Positions 9,225 to 22,442 of a DNA stretch of 64,000 bases are shown one piece after another. Source of the stretch: Elmis aenea (lineage: Eukaryota; Arthropoda; Insecta; Coleoptera; Elmidae); assembly GCA_947652605.1 (NCBI GenBank), contig OX393582.1, forward strand, positions 13,788,544-13,852,543, given 5' to 3'. Every line of letters starts with the position of its first letter. Position 1 is the stretch's first letter. The translations under genes were made by a program, and so were the position numbers. A model generated the notes under the pieces. That model ran no database searches, had not been told where the DNA came from, and saw nothing but the letters and a program-made list of their open reading frames with translations.

Positions 9225-11422
9225 TTCCGCTAATGCTCAACAAATGCATTAAAATTTTTCACTTTTAAACTCAAATTACAAACTATTTTAAACATTCCAA
9301 AATGTTTATTGCTGTATTGAAATTTTACAATATTTTCATCGAAAACTAAACAATTGTGTACAGCTACAAACTTTCTAAAATATTTTTCCCAGATTTCCTG
9401 TTTCGTTACGGACCACCCCACGCAAGCAGTGATTAAGATTTATGATTCCAAAAACACTAACGTCATTTAACCCTCAAATTAACTACCCGCACACATGGTT
9501 TTAAAAATATCTCTCCAAACTACCGCCTGTACGGAGCTTTTTCCTGTTTTAAATTTAATTAAAGTTCGTAAAGGTCCGTACGTACACTTCAAAAGCCAAG
9601 TGCGCTTAATTTAAAACGACTTTTATTTGCACGTGTTGACCATGTGACAATTTCTTTCAACGCAGCAAAAAAAAAACGCTTACATGCATGTGGTATCACC
9701 AGCGCAAAATGTTTGTGTTATATTGTAATACGAACCAAGTTAAATAAAATTGTGTAAAGAATATTACCACAGATGTTCGAGCACATGTCGCTTTAATGAT
9801 ACAATAAAGAAAACATTAATTTGTAGACGTGCCAATAGCTTCGCGCTATGGACCACTAAAACTATTTTAATATAGAAGAGAATAAAATGTTAGTTCTATC
9901 AATTATTTGTCATAAAAACAGCGAATTTAGTGTCTTGTGCGAGTATATAGGGTGTATGTGTCACTGTAAAAACCTGAATATTGGCAAAGCTTAAGTTTTC
10001 AACGCTAAAACCTAGTAGTAAAACTCCGAAATTAGCTTCATTTAATTATTTATTTATAAACAAAGCTTTAACGAACCTTAAAACTCATTTTCTATTAATG
10101 ACCAAATGAACGAGGGTCAGGTTGAAGGTTGGTTAAACCTTTTTTAAATAAAAACAAACGTAAAAATCCGAAATGGAAGCGTATACAAGCCTTTTTCGGG
10201 CTATTACATTATGGTAAATGCTAGGTTTTACCGGTAAAACCTAAGATTTGCCAATTTTCGGGCTTTTACAGTAACTTTGTTTCAACATAAAGAACATGGG
10301 CATCTTGGGAACTGTTATAGATATAGAGGAATGGTTAAATTTATTAAGTAGTATGTTTATACAAGGTAGTCCACATAAAAGAGCCATACCATTGAAATCT
10401 CGTAAACGGTAAGAGCTACAAGGAAGTTTAACTTAGATGAATTGTTTCCATTTCTGAGACCTATTCAGTGACGCTTTAATGTTTTAAAAAAATTACATGG
10501 CACCCTAAATGATAAACAAAAATCAAAAAGGGCATATTTTAAATCGATAATAGCTCGGTTATACTTAATGGTACAAAAATATTTTTTTAGGGAAAAAGTT
10601 GTAGATTTTTTACAAGCTGTAAAATGAAAATATTCATTTGTTTAAATATTGTTTCAATTCTTGCATTTTTTTTTAAATGAAAACCATAGTTGGCTATGAC
10701 CTCATGAATAAGCATTTTTTTCTTGTTTTCGACAATATAAGGTTTAATGTAGGTATTTACTATGATATTTAGGCTCAAAACCAATAAAATTTATCAAAAA
10801 CTGGAAATAAAGCTATAGAGTGCCATGAATTTAAATTATATTAAAACATATGAAGTTTTCATTTTAGAGTGCGTAAATAAAGCTACAATATTTTTCCCTT
10901 GGTGTATAACATATCGTAATAAATAAGCATTTTATATTCCAACATTTTCCTTCTTTATTTTCTGTTATACAAGCTTAGGCATGTCTCTAACTTTATTGTT
11001 TGACACTTCGATATTGTTTTTAATTTATTTACGTAAGCTTATGACCATATCTGTACCAAATCAAATGAAACATTTTGAATATATTCAAACCAACCTAACC
11101 CGATCCGACCTGACCTAACTTCACATGTCAATTAATTTATCGTTTATCCGTTTAAATTTGTGCATGAATTGTTTGTATTTTGATTATATTTTTTACTGTA
11201 AATTTCATTTATTTAATGAGAGGATGAATTTTTTAAAATTGCGTTTAGTATTTTACTGTGCAAAAAGATTTTTCATTACAAATTTAATTTTTGACTTTCA
11301 ATACTTATTATGCAACTGAATGTTAAGAACGGCGTTTTTAATTTTTTATTGGGCCTTAGATTTTTAGCGTTATTATTTTGATACGGGGGCTCTTGGTTAA
11401 CATTAAAATATAATAAATGATT
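9225..11422. other. No recognisable gene
   Basis: AT-rich. A fragment with ctcgtaaacggtaagag at about 10398 matches, in reverse, family F copies at 36075 and 63625. A few 60-codon frames are not convincing. Confidence 0.5.
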
Positions 11423-11527
11423 CCAAAAGCTTGGCGCGAGAAGTTCATAGGTATTTAATGCGTCAGAAATAGGATTATTTTAATTTCGATTTAAATACCT
11501 ATGAACTTCTCGCGACAAGCTTTTAGG
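11423..11527. repeat. Short inverted-repeat element, about 36-bp arms
   Basis: The left arm begins ccaaaagcttggcgcgag, and the complement of the right arm begins cctaaaagcttgtcgcgag. The arms run to ggtatttaa and are separated by about 33 bp. Probably a MITE or foldback. No target duplication identified. Confidence 0.7.
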
Positions 11528-12602
11528 AAAATTTATTTTTCTTCTTTTTAGTACATTTCAATAAGAGCTTGCTCTTAAAAGGTTTTTTATTTATTTAAAA
11601 CTTCTTATTTCCCTTTTAGTCATATCATCCATCTTGGCACAGCTATTCTGAATTCCTAAATTTTGACCCGAAAATCGTAATCAGCACCCCAGAAAACCTA
11701 TAGATAGCGACTTTGAGGCATGCCATGAGAAAACAAAATGTTGTGTATAATATGACCTTTCTCGAATTCCTTAAAAAGTGTTGATGGTCATATTTAATTA
11801 AAAAAAAGCACAAATTTAAATAATTCTTGCTGGTTGCAAATTATACAATTAATCAGGATCATATTAATGTCAAGTGACAGTTTTAACAGAACAACAAAAA
11901 CACAAAAAAACTGTTTTGTTTCTATTCTTAAATTTTTTGTTGAAGATAATTTGATTCAAAAATTGGACAAAATGGATTTTTCTCAAATGTTTGTGGTAAA
12001 ATATCATTTTAGATATTAAGTGTCCCATATTTTTGGAAGCAGGAGACAAAATTCTATCCGACTATGAGATTAACATTTTTTCGCCGTATTGAAAAAAATG
12101 AAGTTGATGTTTCTGAAGAGACGAAACGTTGTTGGAAATTTTATGTTATCTCAAAATATAATGCGAAAGAAGTTGCCATGGAGAAGTGCTTCCAGATTGT
12201 CGATATCTTAAAAAATTTAGGAAATAGGGCAAAAAAACGAAAATCAGTTTTTTTCAGTTGTTCTTGAATAACTTTTAAAATAAGACAGCTATGAAAATTT
12301 TCTTTGCAGATATTTGATAAGCAACTAATTTCACAACTTTGCCCTAGTTTAACCGACTCGTAGCTGTTACGATAAGCGAAATTCCCATGCATTTACTCGA
12401 TTTTGGGACACCCTGTATATGACAAAAATTGTCCCTCACATTGCAGCCGACATCTTGCATTTTGACTGTAGAAAAATGTTGAAGTGTTTTGTCACGGAGA
12501 CCATGAATGCATGCAAAATTACAAGTCAATCAGATATGTAGAAGTGGATCAAAATTGAGTTGCAAGTTTTGACCTAAACAAACAAACATGTGAGCTGAAT
12601 AA
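11528..12602. other. Non-coding stretch with a family F end
   Basis: The end at 12360-12420 (gcgaaattcccatgc, then gggacaccctgtat) belongs to repeat family F. Frames at 11834-12267 on the plus strand are probably eroded interior of that element; no motif recognised. Confidence 0.45.
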
Positions 12603-12760
12603 GGGTCAACTCACACCGGCGCGATTTCGAAGCGGGCGCGGCGCGGTCGCGGTCACGATAATTAGTAACCTGGTTTCGTAAGTAAGTAAACATGGTTACC
12701 AATTATCGTGACCGCGACCGCGCCGCGCCCGCTTCGAAATCGCGCCGATGTGTGAGGACC
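12603..12760. mobile_element. GC-rich TTAA foldback MITE, copy 1
   Basis: A near-perfect hairpin with arms of about 60 bp rich in GCGCGG/CGCGAC. Ends run ggtcaactcacaccggcg to cgccgatgtgtgaggacc. The right side is next to TTAA (12762-12765); the left TTAA is eroded to ataa. The centre holds gtaagtaagtaaac. Related to 23767-23905 and 37080-37195. Confidence 0.75.
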
Positions 12761-12769
12761 TTTAAAAGC

Positions 12770-14120
12770 CAGTAGCGGACTGGGAAAAACCTGCTAGACC
12801 GGCCCCCAAAAAAATAGTAACCCAAAAAAATAATAACCCAAAAAAATGTAATTTTAAAATGTTGTCATATTTAGATAATAATAAAATTATTTCTAAAAAA
12901 TGTCCATGTTCAGTCGCATTGTTCTCTAATGAGAATGAATTAGCAGATTCCGATCTGTAAGCCCGAAAAGCTAAACCCCTTTTTCCAATTAGTTTTACAA
13001 CATCTATAATTCTTTCCAATACTTGCTTGCGTTCAAGAGCATTTTTTTGACGTAAGCTTCCTTCATTTGAGAACATTAAACCATAAATATCCTTTTTTTT
13101 TTAGTTTAAGCATATGGCTATAAACACAATTTTCATAGATCGTATTATTTTCATGTTCTTTATTTGCAGAATATGCTTCCAGTCTTTCATTCCATCATTT
13201 ACAAACGAATATTCGGTCTTATGTATGCCAAGCACACGGAACAAAATAGAGATTCTTTTTCCAAACAATATGATAACCACCGTCCATTTATATTATCATC
13301 TCTGTAAAATATAACATTTGGCTTAAATGGCAAATAAGTTGGCAATAGTTGGCTGATAAGGATGTTTGTTAAAAAAATCCTCAAAATTTTGACTTGTTGG
13401 TGTTGTGAAATAACTAACTGATAAGCATTCAAAATTTTTGTTAGTACTTGATAAGCATGAAAACTTTGCGTTGATAATCGACGTTTCAATTTTGTCTGAT
13501 TCAGCGGTGCAGATTATATTGTCTTCGTTTGTCGAATTTGATGAATGCAAATCTTGATCAATGTTAGATTTTTTAACATCAGGTGCACTAACTTTAGAAG
13601 TTATAGCAAACACTTAACTTGAAACTTTTTTAGCAGCTTCGTGAAGTACTTTTTGCCTTTTCTCTTAGGTACTCGTTATGAGCACATTTTCTTTTTTCTA
13701 TTTTTCCTTGATTAAAAAACTATAACCAGAATAATCTCACAATCTCACAATGAATGTTAAGAATCAGTCTGCATATATTAAGTTTAATAATTGTTTATTA
13801 ATTACTAAAATATTAAAACTAAAATTCTAGTAAGGTATAATATCAATATCACAAAACACAGCCCGTACGGTGAAATTTAACGAAAACGTCGGACATAGCA
13901 GAGACACAAATCAGAGACGTAGTCAGCTTATAAAGCTTGGGAGGGCCAGGGGTACAAAAATTATGCGATGTTGTAACTTATTCTTTATTTATTACTAACC
14001 GAAATAATAATAATGCATAATTTTTTCATAAAAATCATAACAAGTACTGTGGGTCGCGGCCTCAGAGCGACCGGCCCACCGGAATTCCTCCCGGTGTCCC
14101 GCCGGCTCAGTTCGCCACTG
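12770..14120 (-). mobile_element. Degenerate hAT transposon
   Basis: Terminal inverted repeats cagtagcggactggg (12770) and, in complement, cagtggcgaactgag (ending 14120). The 8-bp flanks are ttaaaagc and ataaaagc, a target duplication with one mismatch. It carries minus-strand transposase remains at 12800-13613. The termini are GC-rich (ccggcccacc) against an AT-rich interior. Confidence 0.85.
12800..13613 (-). pseudogene. hAT transposase remnant (ZMYM/TTF-zinc-finger type)
   Basis: In minus-strand order, 13613-13323 contains DFFNKHPYQP, and 13489-13199 contains INGRWLSYCLEKESLFCSVC, a TTF-type zinc-finger segment with its paired cysteines. 13076-12800 contains LIGKRGLAFRAYRSES and HFLEIILLLSKYD, hallmarks of hAT transposases near the start of the catalytic core. 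These parts are in different frames, so frameshifts separate them. The catalytic C-terminal half and dimerisation region are missing. It cannot encode active transposase. Identification rests on motif recognition. Confidence 0.8.
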
Positions 14121-15375
14121 ATAAAAGCTTATAAAAAAGTGTACACGGATATCTGGACTTTGAGAAACACTGCTTTAAAGGATTCCGAGATTTCCATGTT
14201 TTTTGTATTGAAACACGTATCCTGTATATTAATCTGGTTGTATGTTTAAAGTGCAACTATGAAAAAAAAGCACAAAAGTTCAAGCTATTTTTAATTATTA
14301 TTAATTGAATATAAGAAATGCGATAGCCTCTAGCCGTAAATACAACCGACTTCCAACGGTTAATATTCTTCTACGAATCCGCTGGTGAGAGGCTTTAATT
14401 TTGCATAAACTACTAATTTATCTTGCAGTACGTGATCATACACACGAATTACGAAGAAAAACGTTCAAGTTTAACGATTTTAAAATTTATTAACATTGTA
14501 ATCACAGATTTGCAGAGAACGTTCTCGAATCCAGTCGCGCCCTCAGGCCCAAAAGTAAAACTGCAACGAGTCAACCGATAAACGAGTTGCATCAGTGCTT
14601 CGCGCGGCCTTCAAATGAACTCGAAATTAAAACATGATGAAATAACCGAAACGTTTGAACAATAAGATGATGAAATTCGACCAACAATTCCAGGTTCGTA
14701 GCGGAAACGGGATAAGAACACGCCGCGTAATGTATAATTTCGCAACGTGTCGCCAAAAACTCGTTAGTTGCTGTGTAATTGTGGTATAAAATCGGAAGTA
14801 CTGTAATACCGTTTCATAAAACCTAGTTTTGCGGCATTTCCCTATTTTTTCGTTTGTCACTCTTCGACTAAGCATAAGTTTGACAAATTTAATTTCTGGA
14901 ATAAGTCGCGTAATCGTTATATTTACGATTGTAGTGACTTATCAGCTGAGGTGATAGCGTGGAATATGCACCTTTATTTTCGCTAATAATAAAACTTTTC
15001 CACGAATTCGTATCTTGCAAATCTATATAGAACTTAATAGCGTAGTTGCTGAACCACATCAGACGATTTGTCGTCATGTGCGATAAGATATGACTAATGC
15101 ATAAACTAAATTATCAGTCTGTTACACTTTATTTCGCAATTTATTTTTAATAAAACCGCAGTAATTAATAGAAACGCAAAAAACCCACTAAATGACTTGG
15201 ACCAATGGAGGTGCAGAGCGTGAAGTCGATTGTAGTGCATATTCTAGAAATTTCTGATTGGGTATAGGTAAATTCCACTGCAAACTTTCTCAATTACCAG
15301 TTAGTTCTATGGGTAAAATAATAGTTCAAAGTTCATTTTAAATACAATGAAACCATTTTATTAATAACGATTATA
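14121..15375. other. Non-coding or unrecognised stretch, partly less AT-rich
   Basis: 14490-14875 has higher GC than its surroundings, an 82-codon minus-strand frame, and the 12-bp palindrome gagaacgttctc at 14515-14526. It could be a regulatory element or an untranslated exon. No protein family is recognisable, so I do not call a gene. Confidence 0.4.
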
Positions 15376-16200
15376 CAGGGTGATTGATTAAGGCCGGGAC
15401 TTAAAAATATATGAAGAATGAAAAAGAGTATGATTCTGAAATTTTGGTTATGATTATAATGGCATCTGATCTGTTAAATGAAAATATTTTCAAGATGGCG
15501 ACATTCCAGGTATACCGGAAGTTGACGTCTACTTTCTTATTTCACATACAATGGTCTATTTTTTATTGCATTTTTGGATTTAACACATTATATTAGAGGG
15601 GCTTTTAATAGCATTCCCTATATCTAAGTGCAGTTGTTCTTTAATTTTTTTGATTTTAATTGTGATGCTTAATATTATCTACCGCCGCCATTTTTGAAGA
15701 AAAACCCTCAAAATTAGACTATGCATAGAAGATAGCTTGAAGTTCATGATGGAATTTTTCCAATCGATGCATTACGTACAGGGTGTCCAAAATTTTTTTT
15801 TGAGGCTCACTTAAAGTTAAACCTTGTTTGTATGGCCCAAGTTAGCCATTGAGTCTGACACCCCTGATTGTACAGCATGGTATGTTAAATAAACCTAAGT
15901 CTAGCGTTGCCGATCGAATTGACCGCTGAAGATGGGCATTAAAATATCCCAGCATGTTAACTTCATTATTTTCATTATTTGTCACACGCTTAGGTCGATT
16001 ACTAGCAGATTTTTCACTCTTTTAAATTGCAAAAAAATTGATTCTATTCATTGAAATTTCTGTCTGGTCATTACAGTCAAATCAGGACACCTCTCACTGA
16101 ATACACGGCAAGTTCTTTCAATAATCTTGACTTTCCATTTTCATGAAAACAGCAGACAAACGCTATGAAAGTGGTTGACAGTTATTATTATTACAATTTG
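15376..16200. mobile_element. Foldback element family C, copy 1 (right arm truncated)
   Basis: The left end TA-cagggtgattgattaagg matches the better preserved copy at 41326-43392 through its left arm and centre. Part of the right arm (fcontaining caagttctttcaataatc near 16110) remains. The terminal right half is lost. Carries only eroded transposase N-terminal sequence. Confidence 0.65.
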
Positions 16201-17709
16201 ATATTGACATTGACATTATTTTCACCACTAGAAACGAATGTAAAACTTTCATGTATAGGCAGTGAGAAAATGACAACTTTCATACACATGAGTAGAAAAA
16301 AGCTTTAAATGACGTTTAACCTCACCCCCATTGACTTGGTCAGCAGTAAAGCGTCAAGTTAAGGGTTGGTTAAGGTTGTTTTTTATGCATGGGTTAAATA
16401 AATGTAGGCCATAAGTGTATAGTGGGTTACAATTTTTTATAAATAATTTTACGCACAAACGCATACAAGTAAACATAGATTTTACACTTAACTGTCACAC
16501 TGGTTCGTTACAAGCACAGATTACCGCATTATTTCAGCGTTTTATAAATATATCCTTATAAATATGTATTGCAAAAATAATAGAGATAAGGTTAATTTTG
16601 CAAAAATTTTATCATCATAGTTTGCCATGATTTCGTAAACAGGTGATGTTTGCATTTATTATACAACTAAACATATTTGAGTAAATTTTTAAATTGTTAA
16701 GCAAAGCCGTGTATTTTTTTTTTGTATTTTATAGCTGTTTATTGTGGTATTGTGAACATGGCTGAATTTGAACACTTTGAAAAGTTTATTATGTTAGAAT
16801 ATTACATTGTAAGTGATAAAAACATAGCGGCTGCTACAAAATTTACTTGGAAATTACGTTTTTTAAGAATAAACATCACTTGTTTACAAAAGCATGACAA
16901 ACTGTAATAATAAAGTTTTCACAAAATTGGTCTATCTCGGTTATTTTTTTCAATGCATATTTAAAAGTATATATTTATGTAAACCTTAAAAAAATCTGTT
17001 TCATATAATGTCTTGGCATACTGGAGTTTTTATTTTAAAAAAAATAAGTTTACTTCATATCTCAAGTCGAGGTTGTTCAAAAAATTGTTTTTAAATTAAC
17101 TATAAAAACTTTGACAACGTTTACTTTATTTTCATTACGAAAAAGTTGGAGTAGATTTTTTGAAACAACAAAATTTCATTTTTTGTATATAGTGCCCGAA
17201 TGAAAAGAAATTTAAAAATCTGATAATATAGGCATGTTTACCTCAAAAAATGTAGAGCCAATGGATTGTATGATTTTCATAAATCCCTTTATACAATTAT
17301 TTTTAGTAAATCCGCTATAAAGTCATAACGATTTTTAATTGATAACAAATATTATTGAAACATAAGAACGATGTTGTTTACATTTACGAATAAACTGGCT
17401 ATTTTTAGCTATCTTAATACCTCTATTGTTAAGATTTGCTAATACAGTTATTATTGGAAATAGTTCAAGGCGATTTTAAAGGGTTCACTATCGGTTATTG
17501 AAACTAAATTGATACATTATGGCAGGTTTTATAGGAAATTCGCTGTTACTCAAGCTTTGATGTTTTGCAAATCTTTGTATGTTTTGGAGTAAAACAAAAA
17601 AAAAGTGTTTAATATTAATTAAAATGGGTTTTTTTACACAACGCGTTTAAAGACTTGTTAGATAACCTGAATCTAATCTCAATGCGTAAAGAGTACTTTG
17701 TCATTTTTA
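16201..17709. other. No recognisable gene
   Basis: AT-rich sequence without a recognisable repeat boundary. A 61-codon frame at 16722-16907 has no family signal. Confidence 0.5.
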
Positions 17710-18350
17710 TACAGAGTGTACAAAAAGTAACGTAACGGATCAATATTTCGTCTTGTGGCCACTTTTCAAAAAAAAGTTTCGAATAAAAGTTGTTTGTGGT
17801 AATTTACTGCATAATCTAAAATTATTTTCAACTATACACAATACACAGTGTTTTGTTTTTGCGTACCGATACGTCACTTTCTTTTCTTAAACAGAACACT
17901 CTGTATATTTTGCACTTTGTAGATGCAGAATTAAATTGTCTTTCAAAATATAAAGGGTTTTATGCGCCTAAAATCAATCGTTTTTGAGTTATTTAAGTTT
18001 TTATAAAAATTTGGACAGACACAGGACTCTACGAAAATATTGAGATTTCACAACATAGCAATTTCAGAACGAATTCCTTTGAAATTTTGTTAAACAATAG
18101 TATCATCGTGATTGCTGACTAGTTAAAATTTTAAAATAATACACAGTGTGTTTTTTATGCTCAGTCCAATTGGTTAAACTTCAAACACGGATAAGTCAAT
18201 TTTTGTAAATAGAACACCCTATGTATTTTTACATATTCTTATCGATAATTTAATTATCTTTAAAAATTGTTAAAAGTCTATTATGTCTAAAATTAATATT
18301 TCTCGAGTTATTGCGGTTTTCAAGATAATTAATGGGCACAAACAAAATAT
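17710..18350. repeat. TA/CAGGGTG-type repeat, family D copy 1
   Basis: Shares with 47130-47560 the ordered blocks aattaaattgtctttcaaa, gtttttgagttat, gtcat/catc-gtgattg and the inner end gaacaccctatgtattttt. Eroded ends (atacagagtgtacaaaa at 17712). Confidence 0.55.
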
Positions 18351-18429
18351 TTAATAAAAACTAACTAGTAGGCTTTGGAAATATCTTGATCATTTGTTTT
18401 AAATGTCAAATAACGTTATATTTTCATCT

Positions 18430-19563
18430 TTAAGCTATATGTTTACCTGATTATAAATTATGGTACTGCGTATATTTGAATACACATGTATTTGTTTTCT
18501 ATGCCATTGCCTTTAATGGAGCTCTTTCCACAAACGCTGGATGTATGCTTGATTATACAAACGGGTACAACTGCACTTGATAGATTTCGTTCACCGAAAA
18601 GTGTTTGATGGTTGTGATTTTTGTTGAGTAGTTCACTGGTTCTTAAGGTTATGTAGTAGTGAATATATACAAGAAATACGTATGGATTTAATTACTTCAC
18701 TTTGTAAAAATTAAATTGTAAAAATTATTCCGCTATTGTCTAGTGTGTGTACATTGCTTTGGCATACTGTGTTATTGAATTTTCATATCGCGTTGCGATT
18801 TTCCGCCTGTGCCGCATTTGTATTTTAAAATATACATTGTTCATCTAAGGTATTTTTTTTGTATTATCTCGTGAATTATGGATGCAAAGATTTTTTATGG
18901 TGCAAGAAAAGATCCTGTGAAAATTTTACTGCCAGATGTGGAGAGTGAGGATAGACGTGCTAGCATTGACTGGAATTGCAAAGAAAAATCAACAATCGCT
19001 TTATGATTTCAAAGCTGATGTTGCACAAAGTTTATGTTGGAATGGTAAAACAAGGAAAAGAGGTCGTCCTTCGAGTACCCAGTCATCATCTGAAAACAAA
19101 AGGACCAAGTTTTCTATTCCACCAAATACAGACACTCGACGTGATCGAATTGACCACTGGCCCCAGTATGAACAAAACACTGGAAGGTGTAAGAATGGAA
19201 AATGCCAAAAAATTACCAAAGTGAAGTGTACTAAATGTCAGTGTTACCTGTGTTTTGTGCCAGACCGAAGTTATTTTTGGGAATGTCACACATAATTGTT
19301 TTTTAAACTTCTTATACAATCTATAATGTTGTAGATGTAACAAAATCTTGTCAATAAAGCAATCGTTATATTTCTTATATACCTTATTAAAATTATTTAA
19401 TTGCACACTGTATATTCAAATATACCAACTTTTTTTTTCAAAAATACTAATTTTCAAAATTTTTTGAACCTAGATATATCTTTCAAAGCACATCAGTACC
19501 GCATATTAACTACAAATTTTAAAATATAATTGATCTTTTATGGTTTGTGCAATAGAGGGTTAA
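18430..19563 (+). mobile_element. Internally deleted piggyBac-like element
   Basis: The right end is gagggTTAA at 19555-19563, the typical piggyBac terminus and TTAA target. Subterminal sequence near 18455-18480 (ggtactgcgtatatttgaat) is repeated in inverted form near 19490-19510. The left terminus is eroded or truncated, so its exact start near 18430 is uncertain. It encloses transposase remains. Confidence 0.6.
18878..19294 (+). pseudogene. piggyBac transposase remnant: N-terminus joined to C-terminal zinc domain
   Basis: The first 25 codons from the ATG at 18878 read as a PGBD N-terminus (KIFYGARKDP, LPDVESED). The frame then changes, and 18957-19294 reads as the C-terminal end: AKKNQQSLYDFKADVAQ, then KRGRPS. 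It closes with a cysteine-rich zinc domain of spacing CxxxxC...CxxCxxxLCF...CH ending at TAA. The whole catalytic DDD core is missing, so this is a dead internal-deletion derivative with a frameshift at the junction. Confidence 0.82.
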
Positions 19564-20690
19564 ATAAAAAAACAATAAAATCAAAATTGTTTAATCGACA
19601 TAAAAGAGTTTCCTTTTTTGGGCCAATGTGACGAAAATACATACCTTCTAAGAATACATATTGTATGATTAGTTTTTGCTATATACCTTAAATTGCACCC
19701 CTAGTTTTAAAGAACTAATAATATTATAAATATTAACTATCAACTGTTCTTATAAACAGGACATTTTAGTAACATGACTTAGTTATCTGTTCATTAAAAT
19801 ATAGGATTTTGTAGTTGCTCATTTAGAACTATTTTCGTAAATAAATCATTTTTATGATACTACAAAAAATTACAAATTAGATGTGAAAACCACATGTTGC
19901 TAAGTTTACCCAATTAAAAGGTAAAGGGCGAAACCCCTTATTTAATTAATTTAATAAACAATGTCAAAAATGTTATTTAATAAGGTGTTCGAATTGTATT
20001 TCTTCTTGTTGGTATGTAAATATGTCATACAGAAAAATGGAAATGGTTCAAATGCAAAAACAATATGAATGATAATGCAACTAATATAGTTAAAAAACAA
20101 ATGTACCTACCTACCTATAGTTTTTATATGAATGGTAATAACATTAAGGATTAATTTTTAAGTGAAAAATTAGTTTGAAATAATCATATCATACCAGAAG
20201 TGGCTAAGAGATTGACTAAAAATTTTTAGTTTAGTTTTAGTTTCGCTACAATGAATTCACATTTTTTCTGCATATGTCATTGCTAATTGCAGAATTTGTT
20301 ATCCATAAAAATGCTAATTATTATTATCTTTATTGCAAAAACAATTATTCTGCTTATTAGTCATTACTTTAGTTACACTACACTTACAACGTAAAATTTA
20401 TTTTAACACGATTTTACTATGTATTTATGGATGGGCCAATACTGTTCCAGTTACAATTTAAATATTATAGTAGTACTTACGACAATTTAAAGCTGATTTT
20501 AAAGCACCTGATTTGTATATGTAACATAAGGCCACTTAAATAACCCTGATTATTTTACAAAAAGTCTGATATAATAACAAAAAAAAACTTTGCATACTAT
20601 TTTTTGCCAGTCATAAAATAATCTGTGGATACACATTAATTTATTTAATTCAATAGAAAAATTACCCACATTGATAGTAGAATAAATAAG
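19564..20690. other. No recognisable gene
   Basis: Strongly AT-rich; nothing recognised on either strand. Confidence 0.5.
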
Positions 20691-20893
20691 AATTGAAATA
20701 AAACACTATTACTTTGTTTAACCACTTTAATTTTGAGTTTTTCGTACAAACGTTTTCAGTCTATTGGACCATTGTCAAGTACTTATTAAGAGTCTTAATA
20801 AGTACTTGACAATGGTCCAATAGACTGAAAACGTTTGTACGAAAAACTCAAAATTAAAGTGGTTAAACAAAGTAATAGTGTTTTATTTCAATT
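20691..20893. repeat. Perfect 203-bp palindrome (101-bp arms)
   Basis: 20691-20791 is the exact reverse complement of 20793-20893 around a single central g at 20792; I checked all 101 positions. The arm contains gtccaatagactgaaaacgt. Such identity implies recent origin, ongoing gene conversion between the arms, or a chimaeric assembly. No target duplication is obvious. Confidence 0.95.
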
Positions 20894-22442
20894 AATATGT
20901 CTCAATACCACAAAGTAACGGCTAAACAAATTCTTCGAATAAATAAGAGTTTCAAACTCAGTTTCACAATATTTTTGTCACTTACTTTATTTAAATATTT
21001 TACAGGCTAAGATGTATCTGAAATCAAATCTGTATTTTTCTTTATTGATTTACTAATTGGAAACAAAATAGCTTTACTAGTTGTAATCACAAATTATCTT
21101 TGAATGGGAACCCTGCATTTACTTAACTGTACAATAATAATTAACAATGTTCAAAAAGGCTTTGTTAGATTGAAGGTTGATTAAATGTTATTTGCGTCTT
21201 GCAATTTGTTTATAAGTTTAACAATAAAAGATAATTAAAGAAGGTACTTGTTATAATTGTGTTTACAACTGGTAATGAGTTGGTCAAATTATTCTTATTC
21301 TTGTCCAATAACTAACGAAATAAACTGTCTATTAAAAGATTAAGCATTATTTTTCAATTGCTATATCATCCGATACTTGATAAGTACGTATCGAAAATAA
21401 TGACGTTAAAATATACTTGTAAGTATGTGGTGAGAGATCAATTTTTCCTTTTTACGCTTGCTGACGTTCGATAATGGTAATTGATTAGCCAAAAGCAAAT
21501 TCTACGAAAATACACTTTGCCGTTTTAAATAAAGTAATTTATTTTTAAAACACTTGTAAAATATATTTCTCTGTCGGTTCTACAAAATGTTCATGATGCA
21601 CAACGGATTACACAAATTCGTTAAAATATACATTTCATGATCTAATCGAAATTATGCCTAGAATAAAAATGTACATTTATTTTAATTTAATTTTGAAATT
21701 ATATTTAGCGCTAGAAAAATATATGCCATCAGTGGCGTACGCAGGGGAGGGGATTAGGGGGATAAATCTCTCTCCGAAAATTTGAAAACGACTGAAATTA
21801 TAATTACTGCATTTCCAAACATGTCCCCGTTATCACCGCAAATATTTTAAGTGGTGATAGAGGACCTTTTTCAAGTACAATTTTTTTCTAAAATCAAATG
21901 CTAAGCAGAAATCAACACTTATTTGATTTTTGTACACTTCTGCATTTAAAAGGCTCTGTCGCCGAAAATATCAATTTTATCGTAAAATACCTTAGAGTTT
22001 TTTAATAGAGCAAGAAATTCTCTACAAAATTAATTATAATTATTTTTTGTCTACAGGCAATGGTTTAAAAGTTATGTTTGTACAAAAAAATGTGAAAAAT
22101 TAAAAAAATTAATTTGTTTCTTAGACTTTGCAACCGCTGTATCTTTAAAACGAAAGGTTGTACAAAAAAACCGACGGCCCATTCCGGATAGCAAATTTTA
22201 TGGGCTACAACTTTGGTTATGTGGAATTATTGCAAAATCAAACCGATTTTCCAGAAAAGCTGAAAATAAGGAACAGAGTGTAAAAAAAAATTCCGAGAAA
22301 TGATGTTTTGTATTTAAAAAGAAAGTGCGATTATGAACTTAAAATGATGGAGGTCACTTTGAACACTTATTGAAGTAATTTTGTGGTTACATGTTTATTT
22401 TATTGTGTTAAGATGGATTTGCATTGTTAGTAAGTAATATTT
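20894..22442. other. Non-coding stretch with one hAT-like terminus
   Basis: At about 21731, cagtggcgtacgcagggg resembles the left terminus of a common hAT MITE class, but no matching right end was found. The remainder is AT-rich with no gene. Confidence 0.45.

Noticed and set aside
14627..14875. 82-codon minus-strand frame in a less AT-rich patch
   Set aside because: No recognisable domain, splice context or promoter; noted only as an unrecognised stretch.
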